A DNA stretch of 64,000 nucleotides. It comes from Candidatus Poribacteria bacterium (GTDB lineage Bacteria > Poribacteria > WGA-4E > WGA-3G). Below the pieces are notes generated by a model. It worked only from the letters and a program-made list of their open reading frames with translations, made no database searches and was not told the DNA's origin. This document shows positions 25,684 to 34,221 of the stretch, in pieces. Numbering within the stretch: position 1 is the stretch's first letter; every line of letters begins with the position of its first letter. The position numbers and the translations under genes were made by a program. The stretch covers positions 1-64,000 of the forward strand of contig JAJDTM010000038.1 of NCBI GenBank assembly GCA_022827185.1. Reading direction: 5' to 3'.

Positions 25684-27225
25684 CTAAGCAGTCTTTAATT
25701 CTTCGGATTTTCTATAAGTGAGTTCGGGAGGTTCACTGTTGCGCACGGAGTCCTCAGTAATCTGGCACGTTTCAACATCGTCAAGCGATGGAAGCCGATA
25801 GAGTGTATCGAGCATAATCTTTTCAAAAACGGCTCTTAACCCGCGCGCACCTGTTTCACGTTCAATAACTTCGTTTGCAATGGCAACTAACGCCGCATCG
25901 GTTGCATGGAATTGTACACCTTCGTAAGCCAAAAGATGTTGATACTGTTTGACAAGGGCATTCTTCGGTTCTGTGAGGATACGGACGAGTGCGGATGCGT
26001 CCAATTCATGTAGTGTTGTAACGACCGGCAGCCGACCAATCAACTCTGGTATAAATCCGTATTTAATGAGGTCTTTTGGCGTTGCCTGAGCAAGGATTTC
26101 ATGAATTTTTGTCTCGCTTTTCGGTTGGAGAGGCGAACCGAACCCGATACTCTGCTTTCCGAGTCTATCTTTAATGGCTTTATCTAACCCGATAAAGGTT
26201 CCGCCGCAGATAAATAGTACCTTCTTGGTATTTACCTCAATCATCTCTTGATGCGGATGCTTCCTGCCACCCCGCGGTGGAACATTCGCTGTTGTGCCTT
26301 CAAGAATCTTGAGCAATGCCTGCTGAACACCTTCGCCAGATACGTCGCGAGTAATAGATGGGTTTTCAGATTTTCGCGTAATCTTATCAATTTCATCAAT
26401 ATAAATAATACCCGTTTCAGCGCGTGCGACATCACCATCCGCTGCTTGAACCAGTTTCAAGATAATATTTTCGACATCTTCACCGACATATCCAGCTTCG
26501 GTCAACGTTGTTGCATCAGCGATAGCGAAAGGTACATCTAAAACCTTAGCGAGCGTTTGGGCGAGAAGTGTTTTTCCTGTGCCGGTCGGTCCGACGAGTA
26601 AAATGTTGCTCTTGTCTAATTCAACATCATCAGTTGTATTGCCATGATGCAAGCGTTTGTAATGCGTGTAAACTGCGACAGATAGTGTCTTTTTGGCGTG
26701 TTCTTGATCTATTACATACTCATCAAGTTTTGCTTTAATCTCTTCAGGTGAAGGCGGTTCCGCGAATGTGTGCGCTTCATCTTTTCTTCTGGGATCTACT
26801 GTGCTGCTGACTGTATTGGTATCCGTTTGTTCACGAGCACCGCGTCCGCGATCCTGCTGAGGTTTCTCTTGGTTCTCGTCAAGCTTGGGCTGTTCGTGTG
26901 ATCCGTCCGTTTTTTCAAAGTCCTCCATGGAGAAATCAAGGCTACCATCCGGATTGCGATTTAGAATGTCATTGCAAAGATCGATACATTCAGAAAGACA
27001 CCTCTCACAGATATTTGCCTCAAGTCCATTAAAAAGTTTCTCAACATGAGTATTATCACGCCGACAAAATGTGCATGAAGCACTATCCGCTGTAGATGCT
27101 GATAGGCGGACAATACATTCAACGCAAATATTTGCCTCCCTACCCTGAAGGAGTCGTAAGCGGACTTGTGTACTATCCTGCTGACAGAAAGAACAGTACA
27201 CTTCACGATGGGCAGATTGTGACAT
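25684..27225 (-). CDS. clpX: ATP-dependent Clp protease unfoldase ClpX with two zinc fingers
   Basis: 513 aa against the usual 410-430. ClpX unfolds substrates and feeds them to ClpP. The extra length is at the front: two ClpX-type C4 zinc fingers in tandem (C11/C14/C34/C37 and C51/C54/C73/C76), both with the GxEANIC core, then a polar, Q-rich linker (about 95-165). The AAA+ part is normal: GPTGTGKTLLAQTLA, IIYIDEIDKI, the ClpP-docking loop GKQSIGFGSP, and FIPELIGRLPV. The start is ATG 27225 with AAAGGAG upstream on this strand. It lies between clpP and lon in the tig-clpP-clpX-lon order. The double finger is unusual and could change adaptor or substrate binding. Confidence 0.95.
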   Translation of the reverse strand: MSQSAHREVYCSFCQQDSTQVRLRLLQGREANICVECIVRLSASTADSASCTFCRRDNTHVEKLFNGLEANICERCLSECIDLCNDILNRNPDGSLDFSMEDFEKTDGSHEQPKLDENQEKPQQDRGRGAREQTDTNTVSSTVDPRRKDEAHTFAEPPSPEEIKAKLDEYVIDQEHAKKTLSVAVYTHYKRLHHGNTTDDVELDKSNILLVGPTGTGKTLLAQTLAKVLDVPFAIADATTLTEAGYVGEDVENIILKLVQAADGDVARAETGIIYIDEIDKITRKSENPSITRDVSGEGVQQALLKILEGTTANVPPRGGRKHPHQEMIEVNTKKVLFICGGTFIGLDKAIKDRLGKQSIGFGSPLQPKSETKIHEILAQATPKDLIKYGFIPELIGRLPVVTTLHELDASALVRILTEPKNALVKQYQHLLAYEGVQFHATDAALVAIANEVIERETGARGLRAVFEKIMLDTLYRLPSLDDVETCQITEDSVRNSEPPELTYRKSEELKTA

Positions 27226-27343
27226 AGCGGTTTCTCCTTTTTTAATGGCTATCAGCTGTCAGGGCGATTTTTTTTATCTTTCAGCCTTAACCCTCAACTC
27301 GTGCCTTAACATTTATAACGGAGTCGAGTTGATGGGTAAAGTT

Positions 27344-27371
27344 AAGAGGTTATCGTTTGGCAGAACCTCTT
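27344..27371. repeat. Palindromic module, copy A (between clpX and clpP)
   Basis: AAGAGGTT at one end and AACCTCTT at the other, around ATCGTTTGGCAG. A near copy in opposite orientation lies at 28044-28070 on the other side of clpP. Outer words (GGCTATCAGCTGTCAGG and CCTGACTGCTGACAG) and CAACTCG/CGAGTTG are also inverted around it. Confidence 0.7.
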
Positions 27372-27399
27372 TGCTTTCCTGACTGCTGACAGCCGATGG

Positions 27400-28002
27400 C
27401 TATTTCCTCTCTGTGGCACGTTGTGCGACAACATGGTCAACAAGACCATATTCCAATGCCTGTTCGGCAGTCATATAGAAATCACGGTCAGCATCGGTAG
27501 CGATTTTCTCAATATCCTGACCGGTATGTTTGGCTAAAATAGCATACAGCCGATCTCGCTCGTGTAAGATTTCTTTTGCATGAATGCTAATATCGGAAGC
27601 TTGACCGCCAATACCACTTGCCATCGGTTGGTGAATAAGCGTCTTTGCATGTGGTAACGCGTAGCGTTTGCCTCGCGCCCCTGCAGCGAGTAAGATTGCC
27701 CCCATACTATACGCCCGCCCTAAACACCAAGTCTGCACATCTGCTCTGATATACTGCATTGTATCGTAGATAGCCAAACCGGCGGAAACGGACCCTCCGG
27801 GTGTGTTAATATAGAGAATAATATCTGCATCTGGGTCCTTCCCTTCAAGGAAGAGCATCTGTGCTGTTACGATATTTGCGATAACATTATCATCAATCGG
27901 TGTTCCGATCATGATAATCCGATCTTCAAGTAGACGAGAATAAATATCGTATGACCGTTCACCTCGGCTGGTTTGTTCAACGACGATAGGTACAAGATTC
28001 AT
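27400..28002 (-). CDS. clpP: ATP-dependent Clp protease proteolytic subunit ClpP
   Basis: 200 aa, normal for ClpP, the serine peptidase barrel that works with ClpX. Catalytic residues: Ser in RAYSMGAILLAAG (about 100), His in TLIHQPM (about 125), Asp in TDADRDFYM (about 174). Also seen: ILYINTPGGSVSAGLAIYDTM. The nucleophile region reads LGRAYSMGA rather than the common GQAASMGA. It lies 0.13 kb after tig and before clpX, flanked by inverted copies of a palindromic module. Confidence 0.95.
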   Translation of the reverse strand: MNLVPIVVEQTSRGERSYDIYSRLLEDRIIMIGTPIDDNVIANIVTAQMLFLEGKDPDADIILYINTPGGSVSAGLAIYDTMQYIRADVQTWCLGRAYSMGAILLAAGARGKRYALPHAKTLIHQPMASGIGGQASDISIHAKEILHERDRLYAILAKHTGQDIEKIATDADRDFYMTAEQALEYGLVDHVVAQRATERK

Positions 28003-28043
28003 AGTTTTTTTATCGCTATCAGCAGTTGGCTGTCGGCAAAGAA

Positions 28044-28070
28044 AAGAGGCTTGCTAAACGATAACCTCTT
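28044..28070. repeat. Palindromic module, copy B (between tig and clpP)
   Basis: AAGAGG...CCTCTT around CTTGCTAAACGATAA. Its reverse complement nearly matches copy A at 27344-27371 (AAGAGGTTATCGTTT shared), so clpP is bracketed by inverted copies. Heptamer words (GCTATCAGCAGTTGGCTGTC and CTGATGGCTGATAACC) flank it. Confidence 0.7.
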
Positions 28071-28128
28071 AACTGATGACTGAAAGATTTTTTGAAAAAA
28101 AATCGTACTGATGGCTGATAACCATTCT

Positions 28129-29460
28129 TCAGGTAATTATGAGTGATTGTTTAGCAGACGCGCGATGAATGAGAAACTGATAGATTTTTTCTTGTTGGAG
28201 TTGACCGCGGAAATCTTCCAATCGATTGCTTGATTTCAATAATTCAGCATATTTTTGAGCGTCCCGGTTTTGTTGTTCAGCAGCACGGCGGATTTCGTAT
28301 TCCAATTCATCGTCAGATACGTAGATACTCTCCGCCTCAGCAATAGTATTGAAGATCCAGGATTGCTTTGTTTGTTGAATAACATCTCGCCGGAGCTCAT
28401 CAGGCAGGGTATCCATGTTAATTCCAGCGTCTTCAGGCGTTTGCCGTTCGTTTGTCAATTGCTGTTTCAGATTCTGAAGCGTCTGTTGCACGTATTGATC
28501 GACTAAGGGTTCCGGGATAGCAATATCGATTTTTTCAATGAGTTGCTCCAACAATTCCGCCTTCTGTTTCTCAACTTGTGAACTCCTTTTTTCCTCGACC
28601 AGATTGTTCCATATCACGCCGTGAAGTTGAGAGTAGTTTTCATATCCCAAGTCTTTTGCGAACTCATCATCTAACGGTGGAAGATGCTTCTGTGTAATGG
28701 CGTGCAGTGTAATCTCATATTGAACAGATTTCCCTGCGAGTTCAGGGCTATGGTGTTCTTGTGGGAAATCAATATCCACGGATTTTGTCTCACCGATTTG
28801 CATACCAATCAATACTTGTTCAAGTTTCTCATGTATAGCCTTAATACCGAGTTCTATATCAACGTCTTTCCTTGATTCATCATCAATTCGTTCACCATTG
28901 AGCAAACACTCCCAATCCACACGGACATAATCTTTCTCCTCGACTGCGCGTTCAACGTCAAGCGGTTCATAAGTTGCTGATTGCGCCTGCAGTCGTGTGA
29001 TATAGACATCAACATCTTCACGTGGTACGTCAACCGGATTTTTATCGGTTACAAGTTCATCATAAGGTGGTAGGTCTATATTGGGGCGAATATCAACTGT
29101 GGCTGAAAATTGGAGGGGTTCGTTTTCCTTAACCTGTAATTCGTTGAGAGGCGGTGTGAAAGTTGGCTGGGAGAGCGGATTCAGTTTTTCTCTATGAACA
29201 GCATCCTCATAAGCAGGAGCGATAAGATAGCGAGCAGCTTCACTATTAACGTAATCAGGGAATCTTGATTTGAGGATTGCCACGGGCACACGTCCCTTCC
29301 GAAACCCCGGAATGGAGACTTGGGTACGCAACGCTTCATAAGTTTCCTCTAATGCTGCATTAACGTCTTCAGGAGGAACCTCTATGTCCAGACGGACTCG
29401 CGTAGTATCTAACCTTTCAATTTGAACTCTCAAACTTTTGTCCTCATGCTGAGTATCCAA
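28129..29460 (-). CDS. tig: Trigger factor
   Basis: 443 aa, normal length. This ribosome-bound chaperone with a peptidyl-prolyl isomerase domain binds nascent chains. The ribosome-binding signature GFRKGRVPVAILKSRF is at about residue 53; the PPIase domain runs about 160-245 (EKDYVRVDWECLLNG...KSVDIDFPQEHHSPELAGK); and the helical C-terminal arm domain follows. It is first in the tig-clpP-clpX-lon order and begins 35 bp after tRNA-Leu(UAG), so it may share the tRNA promoter. Confidence 0.95.
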   Translation of the reverse strand: MDTQHEDKSLRVQIERLDTTRVRLDIEVPPEDVNAALEETYEALRTQVSIPGFRKGRVPVAILKSRFPDYVNSEAARYLIAPAYEDAVHREKLNPLSQPTFTPPLNELQVKENEPLQFSATVDIRPNIDLPPYDELVTDKNPVDVPREDVDVYITRLQAQSATYEPLDVERAVEEKDYVRVDWECLLNGERIDDESRKDVDIELGIKAIHEKLEQVLIGMQIGETKSVDIDFPQEHHSPELAGKSVQYEITLHAITQKHLPPLDDEFAKDLGYENYSQLHGVIWNNLVEEKRSSQVEKQKAELLEQLIEKIDIAIPEPLVDQYVQQTLQNLKQQLTNERQTPEDAGINMDTLPDELRRDVIQQTKQSWIFNTIAEAESIYVSDDELEYEIRRAAEQQNRDAQKYAELLKSSNRLEDFRGQLQQEKIYQFLIHRASAKQSLIIT

Positions 29461-29494
29461 AGTAAGGATACCTTACTGCCCTTAAATACAACTA

Positions 29495-29579
29495 TGGGCG
29501 AGGAGGGACTTGAACCCTCACGAGGCGTAACCCCAATAGATCCTAAGTCTATCCTGTCTACCAATTCCAGCACCCGCCC
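29495..29579 (-). tRNA. tRNA-Leu (UAG)
   Basis: 85 nt class II tRNA with a long variable arm. The anticodon stem ATAGA/TCTAT encloses CTTAGGA. T-arm GGGTTCAAGTCCC. CCA is not encoded. Last of six tRNAs in an array, 35 bp before tig. Confidence 0.95.
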
Positions 29580-29603
29580 AAATTCCGTGTATTATATTAT
29601 AGA

Positions 29604-29676
29604 TGCGCCGTGAAGGAATCGAACCTTCAACCGCCTGATTAAGAGTCAGATGCTCTGCCAATTGAGCTAACGGCGC
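29604..29676 (-). tRNA. tRNA-Lys (CUU)
   Basis: 73 nt. Acceptor GCGCCGT/ACGGCGC, anticodon loop CTCTTAA in a TCTGA/TCAGG stem, T-loop GGTTCGATTCC. CCA not encoded. Confidence 0.95.
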
Positions 29677-29774
29677 GTTGCTCGTTGTCCTGAATCATAG
29701 ACGCGCTTTGTAAGCACCCACTCGCTAATTACCGTTGTGCGCGCTTTGCGCACACTTGATACGCTAAAAGTATT

Positions 29775-29847
29775 CGCGTCCGGAGGGATTCGAACCCCCA
29801 ACTTATAGTTCCGAAGACTATTGCTCTATCCATTGAACTACGGACGC
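29775..29847 (-). tRNA. tRNA-Arg (UCG)
   Basis: 73 nt. Acceptor GCGTCCG/CGGACGC, anticodon loop CTTCGGA in an ATAGT/ACTAT stem. CCA not encoded. Confidence 0.95.
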
Positions 29848-29854
29848 TCATGAG

Positions 29855-29927
29855 GGTGGATGATGGGATTTGAACCCACGCCCTCTTGATCCACAGTCAA
29901 GCGCTCTGCCCCTGAGCTACATCCACC
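29855..29927 (-). tRNA. tRNA-His (GUG)
   Basis: Anticodon loop CTGTGGA in a CTTGA/TCAAG stem. The extra 5' G (-1, complement of 29927) faces discriminator C (29855), the tRNA-His identity mark. Acceptor GTGGATG/CATCCAC. Confidence 0.95.
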
Positions 29928-29956
29928 AGATTCTGCTGTACGTAATAAATAAAAAG

Positions 29957-30030
<74 letters not shown>

Positions 30031-30051
30031 TTGTGTTAAAGGCTTTTTTGG

Positions 30052-30127
<76 letters not shown>

Positions 30128-30239
30128 AAAGGCATACATAGATAAATTTACAAGCCGTTCGGACGCTGTTAAAAACCGAATCAACGGGTATAATACACGT
30201 TCCCAAAACCCGCTTTAAACACCACTTTTTAGTTTTTAA

Positions 30240-30268
30240 ATTATACACTATTTTTTTCCATATGTCAA
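30240..30268 (-). promoter_or_regulatory. Consensus sigma-70 promoter for the tRNA array (and perhaps tig)
   Basis: On the minus strand TTGACA (30263-30268), 17 bp, TATAAT (30240-30245), in an AT-rich stretch. A perfect match in both boxes and spacing. The first gene downstream is tRNA-Pro. Confidence 0.8.
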
Positions 30269-30285
30269 ATTAATGTGAAAAAATC

Positions 30286-30315
30286 TTGTGTTTTTTCGAT
30301 GAACCGTGCTATAAT
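30286..30315 (+). promoter_or_regulatory. Putative promoter for the DUF58-macro-MFS genes
   Basis: TTGTGT (30286-30291), 18 bp, TATAAT (30310-30315) with an upstream TGc making an extended -10. Divergent from the tRNA promoter 18 bp away. Confidence 0.6.
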
Positions 30316-30388
30316 GCTGACACGATTGTAGGGCGAGATTTTCGCGCCTCGCGCACCCATTTTTTTGCTATTCCAGATACTTATAGTC

Positions 30389-31291
30389 ATGCTGCTTACA
30401 CCACAATTCCTGAAACAACTTGACCCTTTCTATATTCGCGCGAAGCACTCGTTCCGCGGGAAATTCAGAGGCGAACGGCGAAGCCTGAATCGCGGCACAG
30501 GTATGGAATTTGCCGATTATCGCGTCTATGAACCCGGCGATGACCTGCGGCATGTTGATTGGAATATTTATGCCCGTTTAGATAGACTCTTTATTAAACT
30601 CTTCCATACTGATGAAGGTTTACCCCTTGTACTTCTCATTGATAATAGCCGTTCCATGGAATTTGGTTCGTCCACTAAATTGATGTGTGCGAAACAGGTT
30701 GCCGCGGCATTGGGTTATATCGCCTTGGCACACGCCGACAGCGTTGCAGTTTATACTTGCGGTGAACGCCTCGCACCAACGTTGTCACCAACATCAGGCA
30801 AATCACAATTCCCACGTTTGACAAAAGCACTCGATCAAATTGCAGCATCGGGACAAACACGGTTGATGGAATGTTTCAAGCAGCTCCCGATGTACCAGCG
30901 ACACCCGTGTATGGTTGTTATACTTTCAGATTTCTTGGAACCGAGCGGCTACGCGGATGGATTCAAATTACTTTCAGGACGCGGGTTCTCCCTCACAGCA
31001 ATCCATTTGATAAGCCCAGAGGAGATGGATCCGCAAGCGCACTTGGAAAATACACTTGCTGGTGGGGATTGGCTGGTGGAAGATGCCGAAACAGGTGAAA
31101 CGAAAGCCGTCACGATTAATGCCGAAACCCTTGCGCAATATCAGAATCAACAGCAGACATTCTGTGAAACCTTGCAACGCTTCTGTACCGATCACGGGAT
31201 TAACTATGCCCAACTAAAAAGTGATACGCCTATAGAATCTTTTATGCTACAAGAACTACACAAGGCGGGTTTCATTCAGAGAAATCGGTAA
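30389..31291 (+). CDS. DUF58 domain protein (vWA-like)
   Basis: 300 aa. DUF58 proteins usually partner a MoxR AAA+ ATPase; their role is unclear, with links to complex assembly and stress. Seen: IRAKHSFRGKFRGERRS, GTGMEFADYRVYEPGDDLRHVDWNIYARLD (the DUF58 hallmark), then a vWA-like MIDAS region VLLIDNSRSMEFGS and VVILSDFLEPSG. ATG 30389 is preferred over an in-frame TTG 24 bp earlier, as the family usually begins just before the PLD/FL segment. No clear Shine-Dalgarno. The only MoxR in the window (45147) is 14 kb away, an unusual separation. Confidence 0.88.
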   Translation: MLLTPQFLKQLDPFYIRAKHSFRGKFRGERRSLNRGTGMEFADYRVYEPGDDLRHVDWNIYARLDRLFIKLFHTDEGLPLVLLIDNSRSMEFGSSTKLMCAKQVAAALGYIALAHADSVAVYTCGERLAPTLSPTSGKSQFPRLTKALDQIAASGQTRLMECFKQLPMYQRHPCMVVILSDFLEPSGYADGFKLLSGRGFSLTAIHLISPEEMDPQAHLENTLAGGDWLVEDAETGETKAVTINAETLAQYQNQQQTFCETLQRFCTDHGINYAQLKSDTPIESFMLQELHKAGFIQRNR

Positions 31292-31309
31292 AGATCAGGA
31301 GATAATTTA

Positions 31310-31861
31310 ATGAAAACACGGATACTACAAACAGACTTGGAACTGATTCAAGGTGATATAACCAAAGCCGAAGTCGATGCTATCGTGAATGCGGCGAACA
31401 GCCAACTTATCGGTGGTGGCGGTGTAGACGGCGCAATACGGCGTGCTGGTGGTGATAAAATAGAACAAGCCTGCGCGGAAATCCGTAAACGCGAAGGTGG
31501 CTGTCCTACGGGTAAAGCCGTTATCACTACTGGGGGTAATCTCCCCGCGAAATATGTGATTCACACAGCCGGCCCCGTGTGGGAAGGTGGCAATTCAGGC
31601 GAAGCAGAACTGCTCGCGAGTTGTTATCAGTCGAGTCTCCAACTTGCTGTACAAAACGGCATTCAGCGTATCGCTTTTCCATCTATTAGCACCGGTATCT
31701 ATGGATACCCAACGGAGAAAGCGGCAGTCGTTGCGCTGACTGCGGTGAAAGAATTTGTGGAGCAGAACAACGCTGCACCAACAACTATCCAGTTTATCCT
31801 GTTTGATGAGGCTACCCATACGTGCTATCTGGATGCTTTGCTCGCTGTTTTTGGAAAATAA
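31310..31861 (+). CDS. Macro-domain ADP-ribose-binding protein (O-acetyl-ADP-ribose deacetylase-like)
   Basis: 183 aa, one macro domain of the YmdB/TM MacroD type, which removes acetyl or ADP-ribosyl groups. Seen: LIQGDITKAEVDAIVNAANSQL.GGGGVDGAI, CPTGKAVIT..GNLPAKYVIHTAGPVW, and AFPSISTGIYGYPTEKA. CAGGAGAT lies before the ATG. It follows DUF58 by 18 bp, so it is co-transcribed. Confidence 0.93.
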   Translation: MKTRILQTDLELIQGDITKAEVDAIVNAANSQLIGGGGVDGAIRRAGGDKIEQACAEIRKREGGCPTGKAVITTGGNLPAKYVIHTAGPVWEGGNSGEAELLASCYQSSLQLAVQNGIQRIAFPSISTGIYGYPTEKAAVVALTAVKEFVEQNNAAPTTIQFILFDEATHTCYLDALLAVFGK

Positions 31862-31901
31862 GGCGTGCTAAAAGGCTATCTGTGCTGAAAGGCACCCAAA
31901 A

Positions 31902-33080
31902 TTGAATAATCCCAAATTTAGCCGAGTTTCATTGATTCTCCCGATCTATATTCCAGCGTTTTTGCTGGCAACGGGCGGCGGCATTGTTTCTCCAACGCTC
32001 TCGATTTACGTCAAATCGTTTGAGTTATCCTATACATTGACAACAGTCGTCCTTGCTGTCGGTGTACTTGGAAATATACCCGCAGGTATTTTGGTGGAGC
32101 GGCTCGGTCGCAAGCCGTCGATGTTGTTCGGGCTGGTGATGATAGGGTTGTCAACCATAGGTATGGGTGTGGCAAGGAATTTTATTCAACTCATCGGTGC
32201 GCAACTGATTGGCGGCATCGGGAATGCATTGTGGATGCTCGCTCGGCATGCATACATGACAGATGTAATTCCGATGGCGAATCGCGGGAGAGCGATTGCG
32301 CTGTTCGGTGGCGTAAACCGGATGGGAACCTTCGCAGGGCAGTTCTGTTCTATCTTCCTCGGTGCAAACCTACGCTTTCCCTTTTTTATTTACGCTGGCA
32401 TCGTACTGCTGAACCTTTTCCTCTGCTTTTTCTTTATTCCAGAGACACGTCGCGGCACAAGTCGAACTACCGATAAGAAAGTTCCGTACCTAAAACACCT
32501 TCTCCAGGTTTCACGTCAGCACGCGCGACTGCTCGCCACAGCAGGTGTAGGGCAGGTATGCGTACAAACACTGCGCCGCGGGTGTCATATCATTATTCCA
32601 CTCTATGCCGATGAGATTGTAGGATTAAACACGCAGCAGGTCCGATCGGTCGTCATGATATCCTCAGCGGTAGACATGTCAATGTTCCCCGTCGCTGGAT
32701 CTATGATGGATCGGTTTGGTCGGAGATATGCGACTGTCCCTGGGATTTGCATCTTTGCGACTGGCATGGTTTTGATGCCGTTTACAGGCTCATTTACGGG
32801 GTTGTTGCTTGCAGCGATCCTAATGCGACTCGGCAACGGTATCGCTTCAGGAACAATGATGACACTCGGTGCCGACTTAGCACCGCGAGAGGGGACGGGT
32901 GAGTTCTTAGGTTTATGGAGACTTACCGGAGATTTTGGGGGTTCGGCGGGACCGGTTGTTGTCGGGAATCTCGCTGATCTGTTCGGATTGAGTTATTCCG
33001 GTTTCGCGTTGGGCGGTATCGGTTATCTCGCCGTAGGAATCTTCTTATGGTTGGTTCCGGAGACATTAAAAAAAGAGTAA
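31902..33080 (+). CDS. Major facilitator superfamily (MFS) transporter
   Basis: 392 aa with about 12 hydrophobic segments. The cytoplasmic loop motif between TM2 and TM3, AGILVERLGRKPSMLFGLV, is typical of MFS; a second copy, AGSMMDRFGRRYATVPG, sits in the C-terminal half. Also PETRRGTSR between halves. Likely a drug or metabolite exporter; substrate unknown. The apparent start is TTG 31902 without a good Shine-Dalgarno. Ends at a strong hairpin (33087-33111). Confidence 0.88.
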   Translation: MNNPKFSRVSLILPIYIPAFLLATGGGIVSPTLSIYVKSFELSYTLTTVVLAVGVLGNIPAGILVERLGRKPSMLFGLVMIGLSTIGMGVARNFIQLIGAQLIGGIGNALWMLARHAYMTDVIPMANRGRAIALFGGVNRMGTFAGQFCSIFLGANLRFPFFIYAGIVLLNLFLCFFFIPETRRGTSRTTDKKVPYLKHLLQVSRQHARLLATAGVGQVCVQTLRRGCHIIIPLYADEIVGLNTQQVRSVVMISSAVDMSMFPVAGSMMDRFGRRYATVPGICIFATGMVLMPFTGSFTGLLLAAILMRLGNGIASGTMMTLGADLAPREGTGEFLGLWRLTGDFGGSAGPVVVGNLADLFGLSYSGFALGGIGYLAVGIFLWLVPETLKKE

Positions 33081-33086
33081 AATGAA

Positions 33087-33111
33087 CAGGCACGCTCGGA
33101 AAGCGTGCCTG
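33087..33111. terminator. Hairpin terminator shared by the MFS gene and tRNA-Leu
   Basis: CAGGCACGCT-CGGAA-AGCGTGCCTG, a perfect 10-bp stem. T-rich sequence follows more clearly on the minus strand (TTCATTTTAC), where it lies just past tRNA-Leu(CAG). The AGGCACGC arm recurs in the hairpin at 36478-36510. Confidence 0.7.
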
Positions 33112-33126
33112 CATAATATTTACAGA

Positions 33127-33212
33127 TGCCGGGAAAGGGGCTCGAACCCTTACGCGCATAATGCACACTAGACCCTGAACCTAGCCTGTCTACCAAATTC
33201 CAGCATCCCGGC
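33127..33212 (-). tRNA. tRNA-Leu (CAG)
   Basis: 86 nt class II tRNA. Acceptor GCCGGGA/TCCCGGC, anticodon loop TTCAGGG in a CTAGG/TCTAG-type stem, long variable arm, T-arm AAGGGTTCGAGCCCCTT. CCA not encoded. It stands alone with its own promoter. Confidence 0.95.
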
Positions 33213-33222
33213 GAGCAATTAT

Positions 33223-33251
33223 AGTATACCCTAATTTCCGTCCCTTGTCAA
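33223..33251 (-). promoter_or_regulatory. Consensus promoter for tRNA-Leu (CAG)
   Basis: On the minus strand TTGACA (33246-33251), 17 bp, TATACT (33223-33228), ending 10 bp before the mature tRNA 5' end at 33212. Confidence 0.8.
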
Positions 33252-33415
33252 ATTATATTTGGTTCCTCAACCTTCAAATACGCTGAGTTCGGAAATCAGA
33301 TTAAACTTGTAATGCACTTGGCAAGTCTAATGTAATTAATACATCAATCACACTTCTGCTAATGGGGCGGTTTGTGGTCGTGACACTTTGTACAGCAAAA
33401 AAGGAGTACGAACCT

Positions 33416-34162
33416 ATGAGCGTAAAAATATTGCTCTGCGCGATGCTCGCGCTAAGTCTGGTGGTTAGTTATAGTCAAGCCGAGATTGATCCGGACAAGA
33501 TTGTCGGTATCTGGTTATTGGACGAAGGCAAGGGGGATACCGCTGAAGACGCTTCCGAAAACGGGCGTAAAGGCACAATTACCAACAGCAAATGGGTGGA
33601 CGGGAAGGTCGATGGTGCCCTTGAAATCAAGAAGGGTGGAACCGTTACCATTCCGCTTGGGAAAGGTATAATTGAAGATAAAGTAACCTTCACACTCTGG
33701 ATAAACTTTACCGACATCGGCGGCCAACAGAACTATTTCTCGATATGGGATCAGAGCAACAACCGCTATGTCCCTTATAAGGAGGGGGCAAATGTCCTCC
33801 GTAGTTGGACGAACACTTGGAATGTTACCAGCGGTGTGACTGTTAAGGCGGGGACATGGTATCATGTTGCCAATGTCTACGATGGAGAAACCTGTAAAAT
33901 CTACGTTGATGGCGAAGAGAAAGTCTCACAAAAGGTGCCGAAGTTCCAACTCCAAGATCAGGATCAGACGGCGTGGCTCGCTACGGATAAAGGGCTACAC
34001 TTTATATCTGCCACTATTATGGACGAGGTCGGTCTCTTCAACGATGGACTTACCGAAGACGAAGTTAAGGGTATTATGAACGACGGTATCCTTTTCACCG
34101 CTTTGGCTGTGGATCCGTCGGATAAACTGCCTGTGGTGTGGGGCAAACTGAAGTCACAATAG
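33416..34162 (+). CDS. Secreted LamG/concanavalin A-like domain protein
   Basis: 248 aa. A signal peptide (MSVKILLCAMLALSLVVSYSQA) and one LamG/jellyroll domain: IVGIWLLDEGKGDTAEDASENG...WVDGKVDGALEI at the N-terminal edge, TWYHVANVYDGETCKIYVDGE in the core, IMDEVGLFND at the end. Such domains bind sugars or other ligands; here there is no catalytic module. ATG 33416 is chosen for the AAGGAG at 33401-33406 and the signal peptide, over an earlier in-frame ATG. Common in Poribacteria and Planctomycetes. Confidence 0.85.
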   Translation: MSVKILLCAMLALSLVVSYSQAEIDPDKIVGIWLLDEGKGDTAEDASENGRKGTITNSKWVDGKVDGALEIKKGGTVTIPLGKGIIEDKVTFTLWINFTDIGGQQNYFSIWDQSNNRYVPYKEGANVLRSWTNTWNVTSGVTVKAGTWYHVANVYDGETCKIYVDGEEKVSQKVPKFQLQDQDQTAWLATDKGLHFISATIMDEVGLFNDGLTEDEVKGIMNDGILFTALAVDPSDKLPVVWGKLKSQ

Positions 34163-34221
34163 CGATAATTTTGCGGTCCCTTTGCTTTACTTGGGACCGC
34201 TTTCACAGAAGGAGGGTGCCG

